Shown here piece by piece: positions 24,171 through 37,760 of a DNA stretch of 64,000 bases. Numbering within the stretch: position 1 is the stretch's first letter; the number at the start of each line of letters is the position of its first letter. The notes below the pieces were generated by a model. That model made no database searches. It saw only the letters and a list, made by a program, of their open reading frames with translations, and had not been told where the DNA came from. Both the position numbers and the translations under genes were made by a program. The stretch lies in the NCBI GenBank assembly GCA_025603075.1, contig MU626308.1, positions 54,202 through 118,201 of the forward strand, in the 5' to 3' direction. This DNA comes from Neoconidiobolus thromboides FSU 785. Its lineage: Eukaryota; Entomophthoromycota; Entomophthoromycetes; Entomophthorales; Neoconidiobolaceae.

Positions 24171-24282
24171 GGCTTTAATGTTTTTTGCATTTTACTTTTG
24201 CACTGTTTTTGCACAATTATTGTATATAAATAAATGGAACTTTTTCAAGTGACGTAGGATTAAGGTTTATTTTAAAAAAGAA

Positions 24283-26334
24283 ATGGGTGAAGGTATACAA
24301 ACAAAAATCAATTTTCCTAGAATAAAACGAGAAAATAAAGAAGAAAGAAAAGATGAAAAGAAACAAAGAGAAGGAGACGATGAAGGAGAAGAAAATGAAT
24401 CAAAAATGAAATATAAACTAATAAAGCAAATCAAAAACAACAAGAACCAGTTATTTTTACCCATTTCTTCAGATTGTTGGAATAATAAATTTGTTAAGTT
24501 GCCTTGTTCTTTTCATAATAGGGATTCTAAAGGTAAATCAAATATATATGATAATTCAAAAAAAGTTAATCTTTTTAAGGAAACCAAAAATGGCCACGTA
24601 TTAATGTCGCATTAACTAAAATAAGTATGAAAGGAGACAAAATTATAATTAATGATATAATAGTAAATTGATTTATATAGCGTTCCTTAAAACTAATAGA
24701 TAAATAATAGGAAGCATTTACAATATTAGATAATAAAGAAAGCGACCCATACCCACTTTTGAACTCTAAGTTATATAAAAATAGTCGAAAGATTGAGCAT
24801 ATTAAAGGTTTATTGAATTATCTCGAAGAAAATGAAAATGATTTAATAATTATACCATTGATCGCAAAGTTTGCTTTATTAATCAATGAGCTTTTTCCAC
24901 TGCCTATTCCTCTGCTATTAACTCAAATGGATACATCAATGACTTTATCAAGTTTACAGGTAAGTTTCTTCTATTTCGTTAATTATTTATATGAGTTTTT
25001 CATTAACAGGTGGTATCTTTATTATCATGCGCCTTTTTTTGTTTATTTCCACATAGAAATATAGTTTATACTAATTCGGAGTATAACTTTTTTCCAAAGA
25101 TTAATTTTACATGGCTATTGTCTATTCATTCTGATGGTTTATCTAGTAATGAACTTCGAAAAGTAAAGTTTCGATTTTTATTTAATTATTTTAGACGAAG
25201 CGGAGAAGGTAGCTTTAATATTTAATAATAATGTTAGTATTAAGATAGTTTAAATAGAATTGGATCTAGAATCAAAATATATTACATTTCATCGTAAAGT
25301 ATTATTGAAAGAAATGAAAATAACTCAAAAATTTATTGAAAGTGAAAAAAATAAAGTGAAAAGCGACTTTTTTGATCTAAAACTACCAAAAATTGAGTTA
25401 GTTCATGATGAATTAATCGAAGATAATAATCAAAATTTAGCTAAAGTTAATTTTGCTAATTGCTATATTGGTGGCGGTGTATTAAGAAAGGTACTTTAAT
25501 ATTGCATTATAATGTTTTATCAATATTCAATTTTATTATTATTTTATTATAGGGATCTGTACAAGAAGAAATATTATTTCTAATGTATCCAGAATTGATA
25601 GTGGGATGTCTATTTACTGAGAGGCTAAAAGATAATGAGGCGTTAAGCGTTAAAGGAGTAGAAAGATATAATAGCTATAAAGGATATAGTTATGAGCTAG
25701 AGTATGATGGCAATTATAAAGACTTAAGCAAAAGGTATAAAGATAATATTTACTATAAAATTATTAATAACTATTTGTTAAGTGATGAATATAATCGTCT
25801 TGAAAGTGAAATAATATGTATGGATGCTTATCATTTTTCAGAAAAGGACTATTTTAAGCAATTCGAAGCAAACTTTATATTAAGAGAACTAAATAAGGCC
25901 ATTATTTCATTTCATCCATCTTTGTATTGTAATCTCAATAATAGCGATGGGATTATAAGTGGTAAATTTCATTATAGTGTGTTATTACTATATTAATGTT
26001 TAATATAGGGAAATGGGGATGTGGTGCTTTTGGAGGTGATAGTGTTTTAAAATTTATAATTCAGATAATAGCCTGTAGTATTGTACAAAGAGAAAGTATA
26101 AAACTGACCACATTTCATGATCAAACAATTATTTATAAGTTCCAGCCACTTTTAGATTATTTTAAAAGTAACGAAGATGATATTAATATTATATTGTTAA
26201 TAGAAAAATTAATTTCATTTAATGAGTTTTTGATAGCGAATGAGCTAAATAAACTGTCTCCTCCTTCAAATGATCCTTTCTTTATTGGGGAGATACTTAT
26301 TCAATTTATCATTGGTAATGAGCTTATCTTTTAA
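24283..26334 (+). CDS. PARG: poly(ADP-ribose) glycohydrolase
   Basis: Multi-exon gene with about seven introns. PARG removes poly(ADP-ribose) chains in the nucleus and cytosol. Exon 1 has an acidic-basic leader and continues WNNKFVKLPCSFHNRDSKG. Splicing gives WPRINVALTKISMKGD, then the helical accessory region with VVSLLSCAFFCLFPHRN. The catalytic signature is split by an intron at 25491: YIGGGVLRK joins GSVQEEILFLMYPELIVG, which is the GGG-X7-QEE motif whose glutamates are catalytic. A further exon junction makes SGKWGCGAFGGD, another hallmark. All introns are GT-AG. The frame is open to the stop at 26334, so the gene looks functional. It is divergent from the Tctex-1 gene (112 bp apart). 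Confidence 0.9.
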
Positions 26335-26922
26335 TTTTTTATAGTAATAAATCACCTATTTATTATTATAATTTGCAATCTTTTTATTTTAAAATAGTTG
26401 TATTCTATTTGATAGGAGGCTACCCATTTTTACAATTATAACAAGATCAATAATACCATTGCGATTAATATTTATATACTCTAACTACATCAGGTTTCTA
26501 TACCTAGTTTAATTATTAGTGTTTAAATTAAATACCCATCTTTATTTCACAAATGCAATGTGTTTAAATATCAGTAATATTTTGTAGGGTATTTAATAAA
26601 TGAATATTTTGGTTTCATCACTTCTAATTTAAATGCTATTTAAGCGGAAAGATTATCAGTAAAATTCTTTAAAAATACATTCCTAAATTTGGCTTTAATT
26701 ATTTAATTCAATTTTAGTTAAATTAATAAAACTAGAAACTAAGCTATTGCATCTAAAATATAGAAATTATTAAAATAACGTCTTTTAACTATGTTGAATG
26801 ATTGAAACAAAGTGATTTAAAAGCTTTGAATAATAATGTTGATGTAAAACAAAAGGGGGTTAAATATCCCTATTGCTAAATAAAAATGATAAAAAAAGTT
26901 ATCTTTATATTTTTATTTTAAA
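26335..26922. other. intergenic region between PARG and the Yippee gene
   Basis: A 588-bp spacer. It holds one worn copy of the dispersed element at about 26601-26698 and otherwise no recognisable feature. Confidence 0.5.
26601..26698 (-). mobile_element. MITE-like element, copy 3 (degenerate)
   Basis: The core in reverse orientation, GCTATTTAAGCGGAAAGATT then ATCAGTAAAATTCTT, is clear. Both terminal G/C tracts are eroded (left TGAATATTTTGGTTTCATCA, right AAAAATACATTCCTAAAT). Confidence 0.65.
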
Positions 26923-27416
26923 ATGAATAGTTCATTAATTTTAACTTTAGTAGATGATAATTATATCTATTGCTGTAATCAATGTCAAACGGGAATAGGT
27001 AAACATCAAGAGTTGATTTCTAAAGTAAATATTTGAGTAGAACTAATATTGTATAATACTCAACTCTTACTTAAATAGAATTTCCAAGGTAGAACCGGGA
27101 AAGGATTTCTATTTAATAATGTGTAAATAGATTTAGCGTAAATGGATTTAGCACTAATTATAAATAGGTATAACACTAACTTAGGGCCGAAGCAAGAAAG
27201 GGTATTATTGACTGGATTACATATATTATCTGATATAAGGTGTAAAAACTGTAATAATAATTTGGGATGGAAATATGTAATACAGTGTTTTAACTAAATT
27301 GTTTTTACTAAAGTAATTAGGAATATGCCTACGAAAAAGCACAAAAATATAAAGAGGGGAAATATATATTAGAATTAAATCATATAGCAATTAATAGTAC
27401 TAACAACAATTTTTGA
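26923..27416 (+). CDS. Yippee zinc-binding protein (YPEL family)
   Basis: Four short exons encode about 116 aa, so no single frame reveals it. Exon 1 starts [18 protein letters not shown] with the first CxxC (CNQC) and ends GKHQELISK. Exon 2 is [15 protein letters not shown]. Exon 3 is [20 protein letters not shown] then [16 protein letters not shown] with the second CxxC. Exon 4 is [19 protein letters not shown] and ends at 27416. These are the Yippee signatures (two CxxC zinc ligand pairs, TGxHxxxDIxC, LGWKY, QKYKEGKxILE). The domain also occurs in cereblon and RIG-I-like folds; the cellular role in fungi is not established (the yeast relative Moh1 is linked to stationary phase). The stop lies 27 bp from the RBM42 stop on the other strand. 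Confidence 0.9.
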
Positions 27417-27443
27417 AAAGAAAAAATATTTATTAAAAATATT

Positions 27444-28123
27444 TTAATAAGGCCTGTTAGATTTCTTCTTATCATTCGTTTGAAGCGCTCTTTCTTTCCA
27501 TGTACTCTTTCTAAGTTTAATGGGTCTTGTTCCTACATATTTACCTAAGTCATTTTAAAACAAGGTTTAAATCATAAAAAATAAAAATAAAAATAAAAAT
27601 TACCATTCATTTCTTTTGAGGCTTTAATGAAATCATCCGAATCCTTAAAACTAACAAAGCCATATCCTTTTGTTTTGTCATTTCTCTTATCTTTAATAAC
27701 TTTAGCTTTTACAAATGAAGGATATCTTTCAAACGCTTTTTTTAACATTTCATCATTAACTTCATTGCCTAAATCTCCTACAAATAATCGAAAATCACCT
27801 AAATTATTAATACCAATTGCTATTAAATTTAATAAAAGCTTACTTGGATCCCATTCCAATAAAGTTCTATCTTCCCAAACCTTACCGGCAGCCGTGCGCA
27901 AAGTTTTCTTTTTTCTTTGTTTACTTTCTTTTTTATTTTCTGGTGGTTGGTAGGAACCTTGGTCATACCCTAAAGGTATAGCCGTTACAGTTGGTTCAAC
28001 ATAAGCGGAAGTATTTTCTCCTCCTTGGCTATAGTAATATTGATAATATGGATCTACGGTTGTATCTGCATCGTAATAATAGGTTTCTGGTTGTTGAGGA
28101 TTATTTGGATTATAATAACTCAT
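27444..28123 (-). CDS. RBM42: RNA-binding protein RBM42-like (single RRM)
   Basis: Three exons. Residues 1-75 are Tyr/Pro/Gln-rich and disordered. Then comes a basic stretch and TAAGKVWEDRTLLEWDPS, which leads into the RRM: DFRLFVGDLGNEVNDEML (RNP2) and KTKGYGFVSFKD (RNP1), ending GKYVGTRPIKLRKSTWKER, the highly conserved RBM42 tail. The protein associates with spliceosomal tri-snRNP and stress-response RNA in other eukaryotes. Intron 1 is 45 nt, stop-free and in frame, so it can be misread as coding (LLLNLIAIGINNLG). Conserved spacing across species places EWDPS directly against DFRLF. The stop at 27444 is 27 bp from the convergent Yippee gene. Confidence 0.92.
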
Positions 28124-28282
28124 TTAGAATAAATAAATAAACTTAGAACTAAAATTGTGATAGAGAAGCCTCTTACAATCTTGTACTTATGTTTTGACCA
28201 ATTAAATTATTATTTTTCAACTTAGAATTAAGTTATTCATCAAAAACTCAAAAAATTGAAATTCATATATTTTTTATTTATA

Positions 28283-29170
28283 TTAAGCTCTACAGTTAGC
28301 AATCATAGTAACCATAATATCGGATGCCCCTACTTCTTTTAACATATCCATAACTTCAGCCACATTTTGTTTCAAAACCATCGAAGAAACAGCAACCCAT
28401 TCTAAATCTTCAAGCGGGGAAACGGAAGGTGCTAACCTTCCAGGGGTAATCTTTTTAGCCTTTTCAAGGTTAGTTCTTAATATATTGTAAGTACATACCA
28501 CATATTTTTTGGCCAAGAGGGAGCCTTCAATTCTATCTTTAAGTTTTCTAATCAATGGCTGGAATGGAGACTTTGGGTTTGAAAGCAATACTGCTTCACT
28601 TTCCATTATAGTTCCAATAGCATGAAGCCCAGCTGCTTTCATGGTTTCTCCAGATTCTACTAAATCTACTATACCCTCGGCTAATCCTAGCGTACAAGCT
28701 ACTTCAACACTACCGCTAACAAACTCAACTTTTGTATCAACTTGGCTATTTAAGGAATTGAAATAGGCTTTGGACAAATTTGGAAAACTGGTTACAATCC
28801 TTTTGCCAGCTACATGAGCTGGCTCTATAATCTCCTTCTCTTTGATTGGTACTTGTAATTGCAACTTACACCTACCAAAGCCTAGTTTCAATTCTACATT
28901 GATTTTTTCCTCAACTTCAGATTCAGCTATAATATCTTGTCCAGTTATACCCAAAGATACATTTCCTTTGGCTACGTATTTAGCAATGTCAGCAGCAGGC
29001 AAAAATAAGATAGCAACTGGCAAATTTTTAGCTAAAGCAATGTCATGACGTGGCTTTCGATGGAATTGAATATCAATATTATCTAATAAAGTTAAACATT
29101 TTTCATGTAATCTTCCTTTCTTTGGGATCGCTATTAATAATCGGTCTTTAAGTTCGTTTAGTATCTCCAT
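28283..29170 (-). CDS. HIS1: ATP phosphoribosyltransferase, first step of histidine synthesis
   Basis: A 295-aa intronless gene. It catalyses ATP + PRPP to phosphoribosyl-ATP in the cytosol and is feedback-inhibited by histidine. It is the long form (HisG-L): catalytic lobes to about residue 215, then a C-terminal ACT-like regulatory domain (LEDLEWVAVSSMVLKQNVAE to VTMIANCRA). LLIAIPKKGRLHEKCL and GITGQDIIAESE are N-terminal motifs. Residues 153-176 carry the PRPP-binding signature beginning GSVEVACTLGLAEGIVDLVE. The length equals that of yeast His1. A perfect Gcn4-type TGACTCA site sits 79 bp upstream of the start codon, consistent with general amino-acid control. Confidence 0.97.
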   Translation of the reverse strand: MEILNELKDRLLIAIPKKGRLHEKCLTLLDNIDIQFHRKPRHDIALAKNLPVAILFLPAADIAKYVAKGNVSLGITGQDIIAESEVEEKINVELKLGFGRCKLQLQVPIKEKEIIEPAHVAGKRIVTSFPNLSKAYFNSLNSQVDTKVEFVSGSVEVACTLGLAEGIVDLVESGETMKAAGLHAIGTIMESEAVLLSNPKSPFQPLIRKLKDRIEGSLLAKKYVVCTYNILRTNLEKAKKITPGRLAPSVSPLEDLEWVAVSSMVLKQNVAEVMDMLKEVGASDIMVTMIANCRA

Positions 29171-29495
29171 TTCCTTAAAATTTAAAAATGAATTGTTTTA
29201 TTTTATTGTTTTTGTTTATATACTATTTTTTCATCTTATCTATCATTGTGACTCATTTGATTTCCTACACCCTCAAATTTACGATGCGTAAACAACAATA
29301 ATTATAGTTATTCTTAAATAAGTAATTTTAAATAATGTGAATAAACTTGAAAAATTAATAAAAATCTAAAAATAATTGACAATACTTTTATTTCAAAAAT
29401 TGGAAAACGATTTAATTTATAGCAAAAATTCAATACATATTATATATTATATATTATATATACAATATTAAAATTATTTTATCTATTTTATAATC
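29171..29495. promoter_or_regulatory. HIS1 promoter region and PLK 3' flank
   Basis: A 325-bp spacer. The right part, up to HIS1 on the minus strand, contains the TGACTCA site. An alternating TA run (ATATTATATATTATATA) near 29435-29465 lies close to the end of the Polo kinase gene. Confidence 0.6.
29249..29255. promoter_or_regulatory. Gcn4/CPC1-type site TGACTCA in the HIS1 promoter
   Basis: A perfect palindromic bZIP site (TGACTCA, centre C) lies 79-85 bp upstream of the HIS1 start codon. In ascomycetes the bZIP factor Gcn4/CPC1 binds this sequence to activate amino-acid biosynthesis genes during starvation. Its placement in front of an amino-acid biosynthesis gene in a very AT-rich genome makes chance less likely. 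Confidence 0.7.
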
Positions 29496-32254
<2,759 letters not shown>

Positions 32255-33009
32255 TTTAACAAAAATTCAAAAAAATAAAGAATAGGAGGTTACTTCAAAC
32301 TCTTATGAATTAGTACTATGTTGATGATGTTCTCGTAAAATGATCAATAATACAAAAACAATTAAAATTTATTTATATATTATTTAACTTTGTTTTTAAT
32401 TTGTTATTCTTTATCTCTTTCTATGAGAAACTGGCTTGTTTTTAATGTTTTGTTGAGTTATAAATTAATTTCTGCACTTGGCCAATCACTTTGATTTTAC
32501 TGCTATTTTCAAGTTCTTTTACAATAAAGGAGGTTATAAAACTACTTGGCTTATTAATGAAATATATTAAAATGAAAGCAATGTCCGTTGATTTTATATC
32601 AAAGTCACATAGCTTTGTTGTTTATAACATATATATAACTTCACTTAGACAGCTAAAATTTTACTCATAAATGATATACGCAATTAATATCCTTTAATTT
32701 ATTATTTAATCTATTTTGATTATATTGGATTAAACTATTAATTAGGTCCTCAAAAAACCCTTTCACAATACTTTTACAAAACCCCCTAGCATCTATACTT
32801 CTGGGCCAAAAAATGTTATTAAGCTTTACTTATAAAAAATCAATTTTGAATTAATATCCTGATCCAATAACATTAATAAAAAACCATTTTATATTAAAGA
32901 CTATATTCAATAAAATTTAGTAATTAAAATAGTTTATTAAAGCAGCGTATAATGCAAACATTATAATTAAAATTTGATGGCAGAATGAATTAAGAGGCAT
33001 TAGAAGAAA
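32255..33009. other. intergenic region upstream of Polo kinase
   Basis: A 755-bp AT-rich spacer between two minus-strand genes. An 81-codon frame at 32040-32285 on the plus strand mostly overlaps Polo kinase exon 1 antisense and is dismissed. Nothing else is recognised. Confidence 0.5.
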
Positions 33010-33414
33010 CTAATTAAAATACGAACCAAGAACTAAGAACAATACTAAAGGCAACCCAAAGCTTGGCTTTAATAAACTCGAGCCACTTGAACCAGGTTTA
33101 GTAGATTGAGTTTTTTGGCTGTTTACTGAACTGCTTGTAGAAGTATTATCAGTTTTTCCTGATTTAGTTGTCTCATAATGAGTTGTAACTTGAGTCTCAA
33201 CAGGTGAACTTGGTGTTTTAGAAGTAACTGATTTAGTAATAACTTGAGTTACTACAGTAGCATCACTAACTGTTTTGGTGCTAATGCTTACAGGTGATCC
33301 TAATGGTTGATCTATTGATGCGTCAATTTGTACAACCCCAATTGCACCTTCATCTTCACCTTGTTGTACTGAGAATTGGAACAATAAAGCTAAAATTAAA
33401 AGATAGAATTTCAT
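33010..33414 (-). CDS. Ser/Thr-rich secreted protein, probable GPI-anchored
   Basis: 134 aa, intronless. Signal peptide MKFYLLILALLFQFSVQ (cleavage near residue 18), then a Ser/Thr/Val-rich mature region with SVSSKT- and TSTSSSVNSQ-like runs. A small-residue site GSSGSS is followed by a hydrophobic tail FGLPLVLFLVLGSYFN that fits GPI attachment. It has the same overall plan as the protein at 11176 and is likely a cell-surface mannoprotein-like component. No domain is recognised. Confidence 0.75.
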   Translation of the reverse strand: MKFYLLILALLFQFSVQQGEDEGAIGVVQIDASIDQPLGSPVSISTKTVSDATVVTQVITKSVTSKTPSSPVETQVTTHYETTKSGKTDNTSTSSSVNSQKTQSTKPGSSGSSLLKPSFGLPLVLFLVLGSYFN

Positions 33415-33720
33415 TTTTAAAAATAGGCTAAATAATTAAATCTGGGCTTTATATACTTTTTGTTAAACAATGAATCAGCTTTAAGTCACGCATGCGTTTT
33501 TATTACAACTCTCAAAATTTGTTAGCGAATTGCACCAATAATTGTTATTTTTAATGCATATTTTATGTCATAAAATAAGTTGTAGTCTACTTTGATAGAG
33601 ATAAAATTATTGCAAAGTAAGCACGCCTTCTGCTTTATTGCAAATATTAGTTTAAATCTTAAATTTTGGACTTCACAACTAAAATTTGGCATAGGAACTT
33701 TATTTATTCAAATATAAGAA
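33415..33720. promoter_or_regulatory. divergent promoter between the GPI-type gene and ESS2
   Basis: A 306-bp spacer between two start codons facing away from each other. No specific site was recognised. Confidence 0.5.
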
Positions 33721-35018
33721 ATGGAAAACTCAAATGAGAACACACCAGCAGTTGGAAGTTTGATAAAAATTAAAAAACAAGAGATACAATCACACTCGAA
33801 TGAAGTAACTGTCCTAGAAGAAGAAACATATACATCTGCAATTGATCATATAATTGAAAGAGATTTTTTCCCAGATTTAAAATATTTAAAAGAAAGAAAC
33901 GATGAAATAATTGATTTTAGCACTACGCCAAGGTTAGAAAACTCAGAAATTCAGCGGAGAAACGAGCTTTTAAACTCTCAAGCTGCACCAGGCTTAGAAC
34001 TTGGGTTGGATCAATTCTTTACAAAGTTTACATCAGAAGATAATGCTTCCTTTTCAGAAATAGTTAAAAAGGATTTGGAATTAAAAAGGAAAAAATACCA
34101 CTGGCTGTATAAAGATGAAGAAGATTTGATTTCTAGCACCCTAGAAAAGAAATTGATCACAAACAGTAGTGAGCAAAATGAACAGAGTTTAATCCATATT
34201 CCAACTGAACAAAAACAGGTTGTAGTACCTAGAAATGAATTAGAAGATTTTAGAGAGGATAATGAACTAAATAAAAGAGAATATCAAAAAATAAAAACGT
34301 GGAGGTTTAAAGCAAAGAATAACCTAATGTTTGTACCAGATGGACAACCATACAAAGCTCCAGATACAGAATTATATCTTAGGTCTCAATCAAAGGAAAT
34401 TGTACATAGTAACACAAGGCTGCCTAAAGGAATGAATGTAAGTTATTATTTTACTTCAAATAGAGTTTTAACCTTTATAAAGCTTGGTACAACGCCCTCA
34501 ACCCCAAGTACAAATTTATCACAAATAGGAGGCTTTAATGCTTCAAATAAGAATTACGATTTAGTTGAAGCGACGCCAGCTCCAAACCCTGATATTCTTG
34601 GAGATAATAACCCAATGACATGGGGGTTTATTGAATCTACTCCAATGGCAATAAATAATACACCAGCTAGGACTCCAAAAAGAGAGTTTGCATTACAAGA
34701 GCCAGATAGAAGAGAAGCGTTAAGCATAAAACTTACTCAAAGTGCAAGAAAGGCTTTACACCAACGTAAAATAGAATCAAGCCCATATGCTAGACAAGAA
34801 AATAAGCATGGTTTATCCCCAGCTGCAAATAAGTTGTTAAAAAATACAACAAAAAGCACTAGTATTTTTCCATCAAAGTTAAGAAATTCTTTTACATTAC
34901 AAGGTAAACTGAATTATAATCATTTTGAAAAAATAATAATCAATGAGTAGGTAATAAATTAAATCCTAATACTCCTAATTTCAAGAGCTTTATTGCTAAA
35001 AAAAAGGACAATGAATAA
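33721..35018 (+). CDS. ESS2: ESS2/DGCR14-like splicing factor
   Basis: Nuclear protein associated with the spliceosomal C complex. Three exons; start MENSNENTPAVGSLIKIKKQ. N-terminal hallmarks are VLEEETYTSAIDHIIERDFF followed by PDLKYLKERN. The middle is charged coiled coil. A later region has NPMTWGFIESTPMAIN, and LSPAANKLLKN near the end matches the conserved ESS2 tail. Intron 1 (after GMN) is 45 nt, stop-free and in frame (VSYYFTSNRVLTFIK), so it is easily read as protein. A second intron near 34904-34950 joins LQG to NKLNPNTPNFKSFIAKKKDN with the stop at 35018. Reading past its donor gives a false C-terminus. Confidence 0.88.
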
Positions 35019-37148
35019 ATCGAATGAGCTGTATGAATCTATACAATATCCTTGATAAAATTGGTTCTTATTTTAATTCAGACAAGTAAGTGCAAACTCG
35101 ATAGCTGTTTATCAAGTTCAAAGTGATAATGAACTTATGACATGATACCATATTTGGAAAGTAGTTATGTAGTTAGTACATTAAACTTTAAAATTGTAGA
35201 TGAATGAGCTAGTTTATTTTAGAGATTAGTTTTATTACAACATTGATTTGTAACATTCACAAATTAATAAATAAGTCGTACACTATCGTGAATATTGTTT
35301 GAATGATATATATTTGGCTCATTTTATATAATTTGATCAATATTAAAACGTTAGTCATTATTATTAGATATTCCTAGAAATAACTTTCTTTTGGCTAAAT
35401 AGTGTCAAGCAAATCATTAGCTATGGCAAAAAATCAATTTTTAGTAAACATCTTAGCTAATATCTTAAATCATTTTGTTCAATAATAACAAAAAAATAAA
35501 ACACTTTTAGTTTGAGTTAAAATTTTAATTTCTTGTTATTATTGATAAGATACTGCTTAGTAGTTAGTTACCTTTAAAAAAAGGTTTAAAAAATAGAAAC
35601 AAAGATTAAGTGAAATATTTGCTTTTTCTGCTTGGAATTTATTTTAGCTATAAACTAGAAATTTCAAATGAATTTAATTACTTTAATTCTGCAGTCTTTT
35701 AGTTAAGATTTGCCCAAAAAAAGAGCTATCTTAGGAATGCTTGATAGTAACAGTTCTTAGGTCCCGAAATTATGTTTAACTATATTTTGTTAACATTTGA
35801 ATAACTTTCAGAAAATATATGGGGATGTATTTTTTGGTTTTATTACCTTTGTATTTTTAAGCGCTATCTGAGCGGAAAGATTGTTAATAAAATTCTTAAA
35901 CAAAAAAATACATCCACATATTTTAAGACTTAAATTTACTACATTGATTAACCTAACAATTTTGTTTAATATTAACTAAATTATAAAGAATAAAAAATAA
36001 ACTACTGGACTATAAACTATTTTAGAAGCATACGTACCGTTTATGTTGGAAATGTTCTTTGTTTTTTAAGTAACAAAATTTAGAAACTTCATTTAAATGT
36101 GCTAATCTGACTTTAAAAACAAAAAGTTGTCCTTGTGCTTTTTAAAATTAAATTTAGATCATTATCTTAATTGAAATGAAAACAATTTTGATTTTATTTT
36201 TATATTTATTTTACCGTCTAAATTATTATTAAGAATTGTTATTAAGAAAACCATACAACTTGATTTTATTGCTACACAACAAGCTATATAATAGTGTTAT
36301 ATATTGTGTATTTATTAGTCCTTGCAATAAAACATTAGGGTATCTTTATTTGGTTAAGAAGTGTTGTTAAAGCTTTTCCAAATTTTAAGTTGCAAAATTG
36401 AACAGAGTTTTGATGAGAAATCCCACTCTGATTAAAACTTAAAATTTGTCAATTGACTTGTGTATTTTCCGTCCCATTTAAATTAGACATTTATCAAAGG
36501 AAAACATATTAATAGATGCTATTATTAGAACAACTTATAATGTTTTTTACTTAAACATTTAAATAATTCACATCACCATTATTGTAGATATATTAATATA
36601 ACTCTTTCATTTTAAAAGTTATTTCAAAGAATAAATTTATCATTTCTGGAATTTACATAACTACAAGTATACTATTCTTAATTATGTAAATATAGATAAA
36701 ATCAAATTATACACTATAACGTTAACAATATGTTTTTTTTTCCTCTATCCCAGATAATGTTTTCCCATTAACAGCCAAGTATTTTTAAAAAAGAAGTGAT
36801 ATCAAAAGAAATGATTCGATTTTTTGGTGCGGGTATTTTCAACAAACCGAGAAAAAATCCATGTAAGATTATAGCCTTAGTAAAATAGGCTATGCAACTC
36901 AAATAAATTTATCTAAAGAATTAGCAGCTTAAATGTGTGTCATCAAGCTTCTTGGCATGCTTAATTAATTCTTATTAAATCAAAAAGAACTGATTTGTTC
37001 TTAAATTTACTATTTCTATTATTGTTACTTAATAAAGGGTAATTATATTGGCTTGCCATATCTATATGACAAGGGTATATATAGGCTACAGTTGTAATCA
37101 TTTAAAAACAAAAAGTAATAATTTATTAAAAACATAACATTATACACT
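35019..37148. other. 2.1-kb gene-poor region
   Basis: No gene or RNA recognised. One well-preserved element copy lies at 35816-35922. A 25-codon ATG frame at 36811 (MIRFFGAGIFNKPRKNPCK) is too short to call. The last 150 bp are the likely promoter of the next gene. Confidence 0.5.
35816..35922 (-). mobile_element. MITE-like element, copy 4
   Basis: Left end ATATATGGGGATGTATTTTT and right end AAAAATACATCCACATAT are nearly perfect inverted repeats, the best-matched termini of any copy. The core GCGCTATCTGAGCGGAAAGA is in reverse orientation. Confidence 0.88.
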
Positions 37149-37682
37149 ATGACATTGACTCAAACCTATCTAATGGAAGGCTTAAAAAAGCTAGATAATG
37201 TCAAAAAATTACACATAAAATCTCAAGACGCTACGCTAAGCTATTCGATCTATGAAACCGAAAATAAAATAAGCAATTTTATTTATTTTGGTAACAACAA
37301 GTCCATCATGTTAACAAATTCTAGTAAAAGTCCTATCGCGACATTTAAAAGATCAATGTTTAGTTTTACGAAAAAATATCAAGTACAATGTTTGATAGGG
37401 AGAAATGGGATGAATGAAAACTCTACTTTCTCTATAAAAGGCGTTAAAGGAGGTTTAGAGATTGAACTAAGCCCTAAACATTCAGAGATAAAGTTAACAT
37501 GCTACTGGAGATTAGTCGATAATGCTTGGGTCCTCTTTTTAAATATAGATAATGCCATTACTATGGAGCTGGCAAAATGTTTTAAATCCGATGATTTACT
37601 TACAATAGAATCATACTATGATATAGATTGCATAATACACTCTATTATGCTTATTTCTATTTCTTTTTTAACTTTACCTTGA
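37149..37682 (+). CDS. orphan protein, possibly Tubby/LURP-one-like beta-barrel
   Basis: 177 aa, intronless. I see no signal peptide. The sequence alternates short beta-like segments (NFIYFGNNKSIMLTN, YQVQCLIGRNGM, STFSIKGVKGGLEIEL, IKLTCYWRLVDNAWVLFLNI). It ends with a hydrophobic stretch (IIHSIMLISISFLTLP) that could be the central helix buried in a Tubby-like barrel. That fold guess rests only on the pattern of strands plus a terminal helix; no diagnostic motif is present. An element copy lies 79 bp after the stop. Confidence 0.55.
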   Translation: MTLTQTYLMEGLKKLDNVKKLHIKSQDATLSYSIYETENKISNFIYFGNNKSIMLTNSSKSPIATFKRSMFSFTKKYQVQCLIGRNGMNENSTFSIKGVKGGLEIELSPKHSEIKLTCYWRLVDNAWVLFLNIDNAITMELAKCFKSDDLLTIESYYDIDCIIHSIMLISISFLTLP

Positions 37683-37760
37683 CCTTCTCTTACATTCATA
37701 TAATATTTATTGAATTTACAAATAAACCATTGTAAATATATTAAAAGTTAACTATTGTCT

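Noticed and set aside
24267..24464. 65-codon frame antisense to PARG exon 1
   Set aside because: Ser/Phe-rich mirror of the Glu/Lys-rich leader of PARG.
36811..36888. Short ATG frame MIRFFGAGIFNKPRKNPCK
   Set aside because: About 25 codons with no support from splicing or neighbours.
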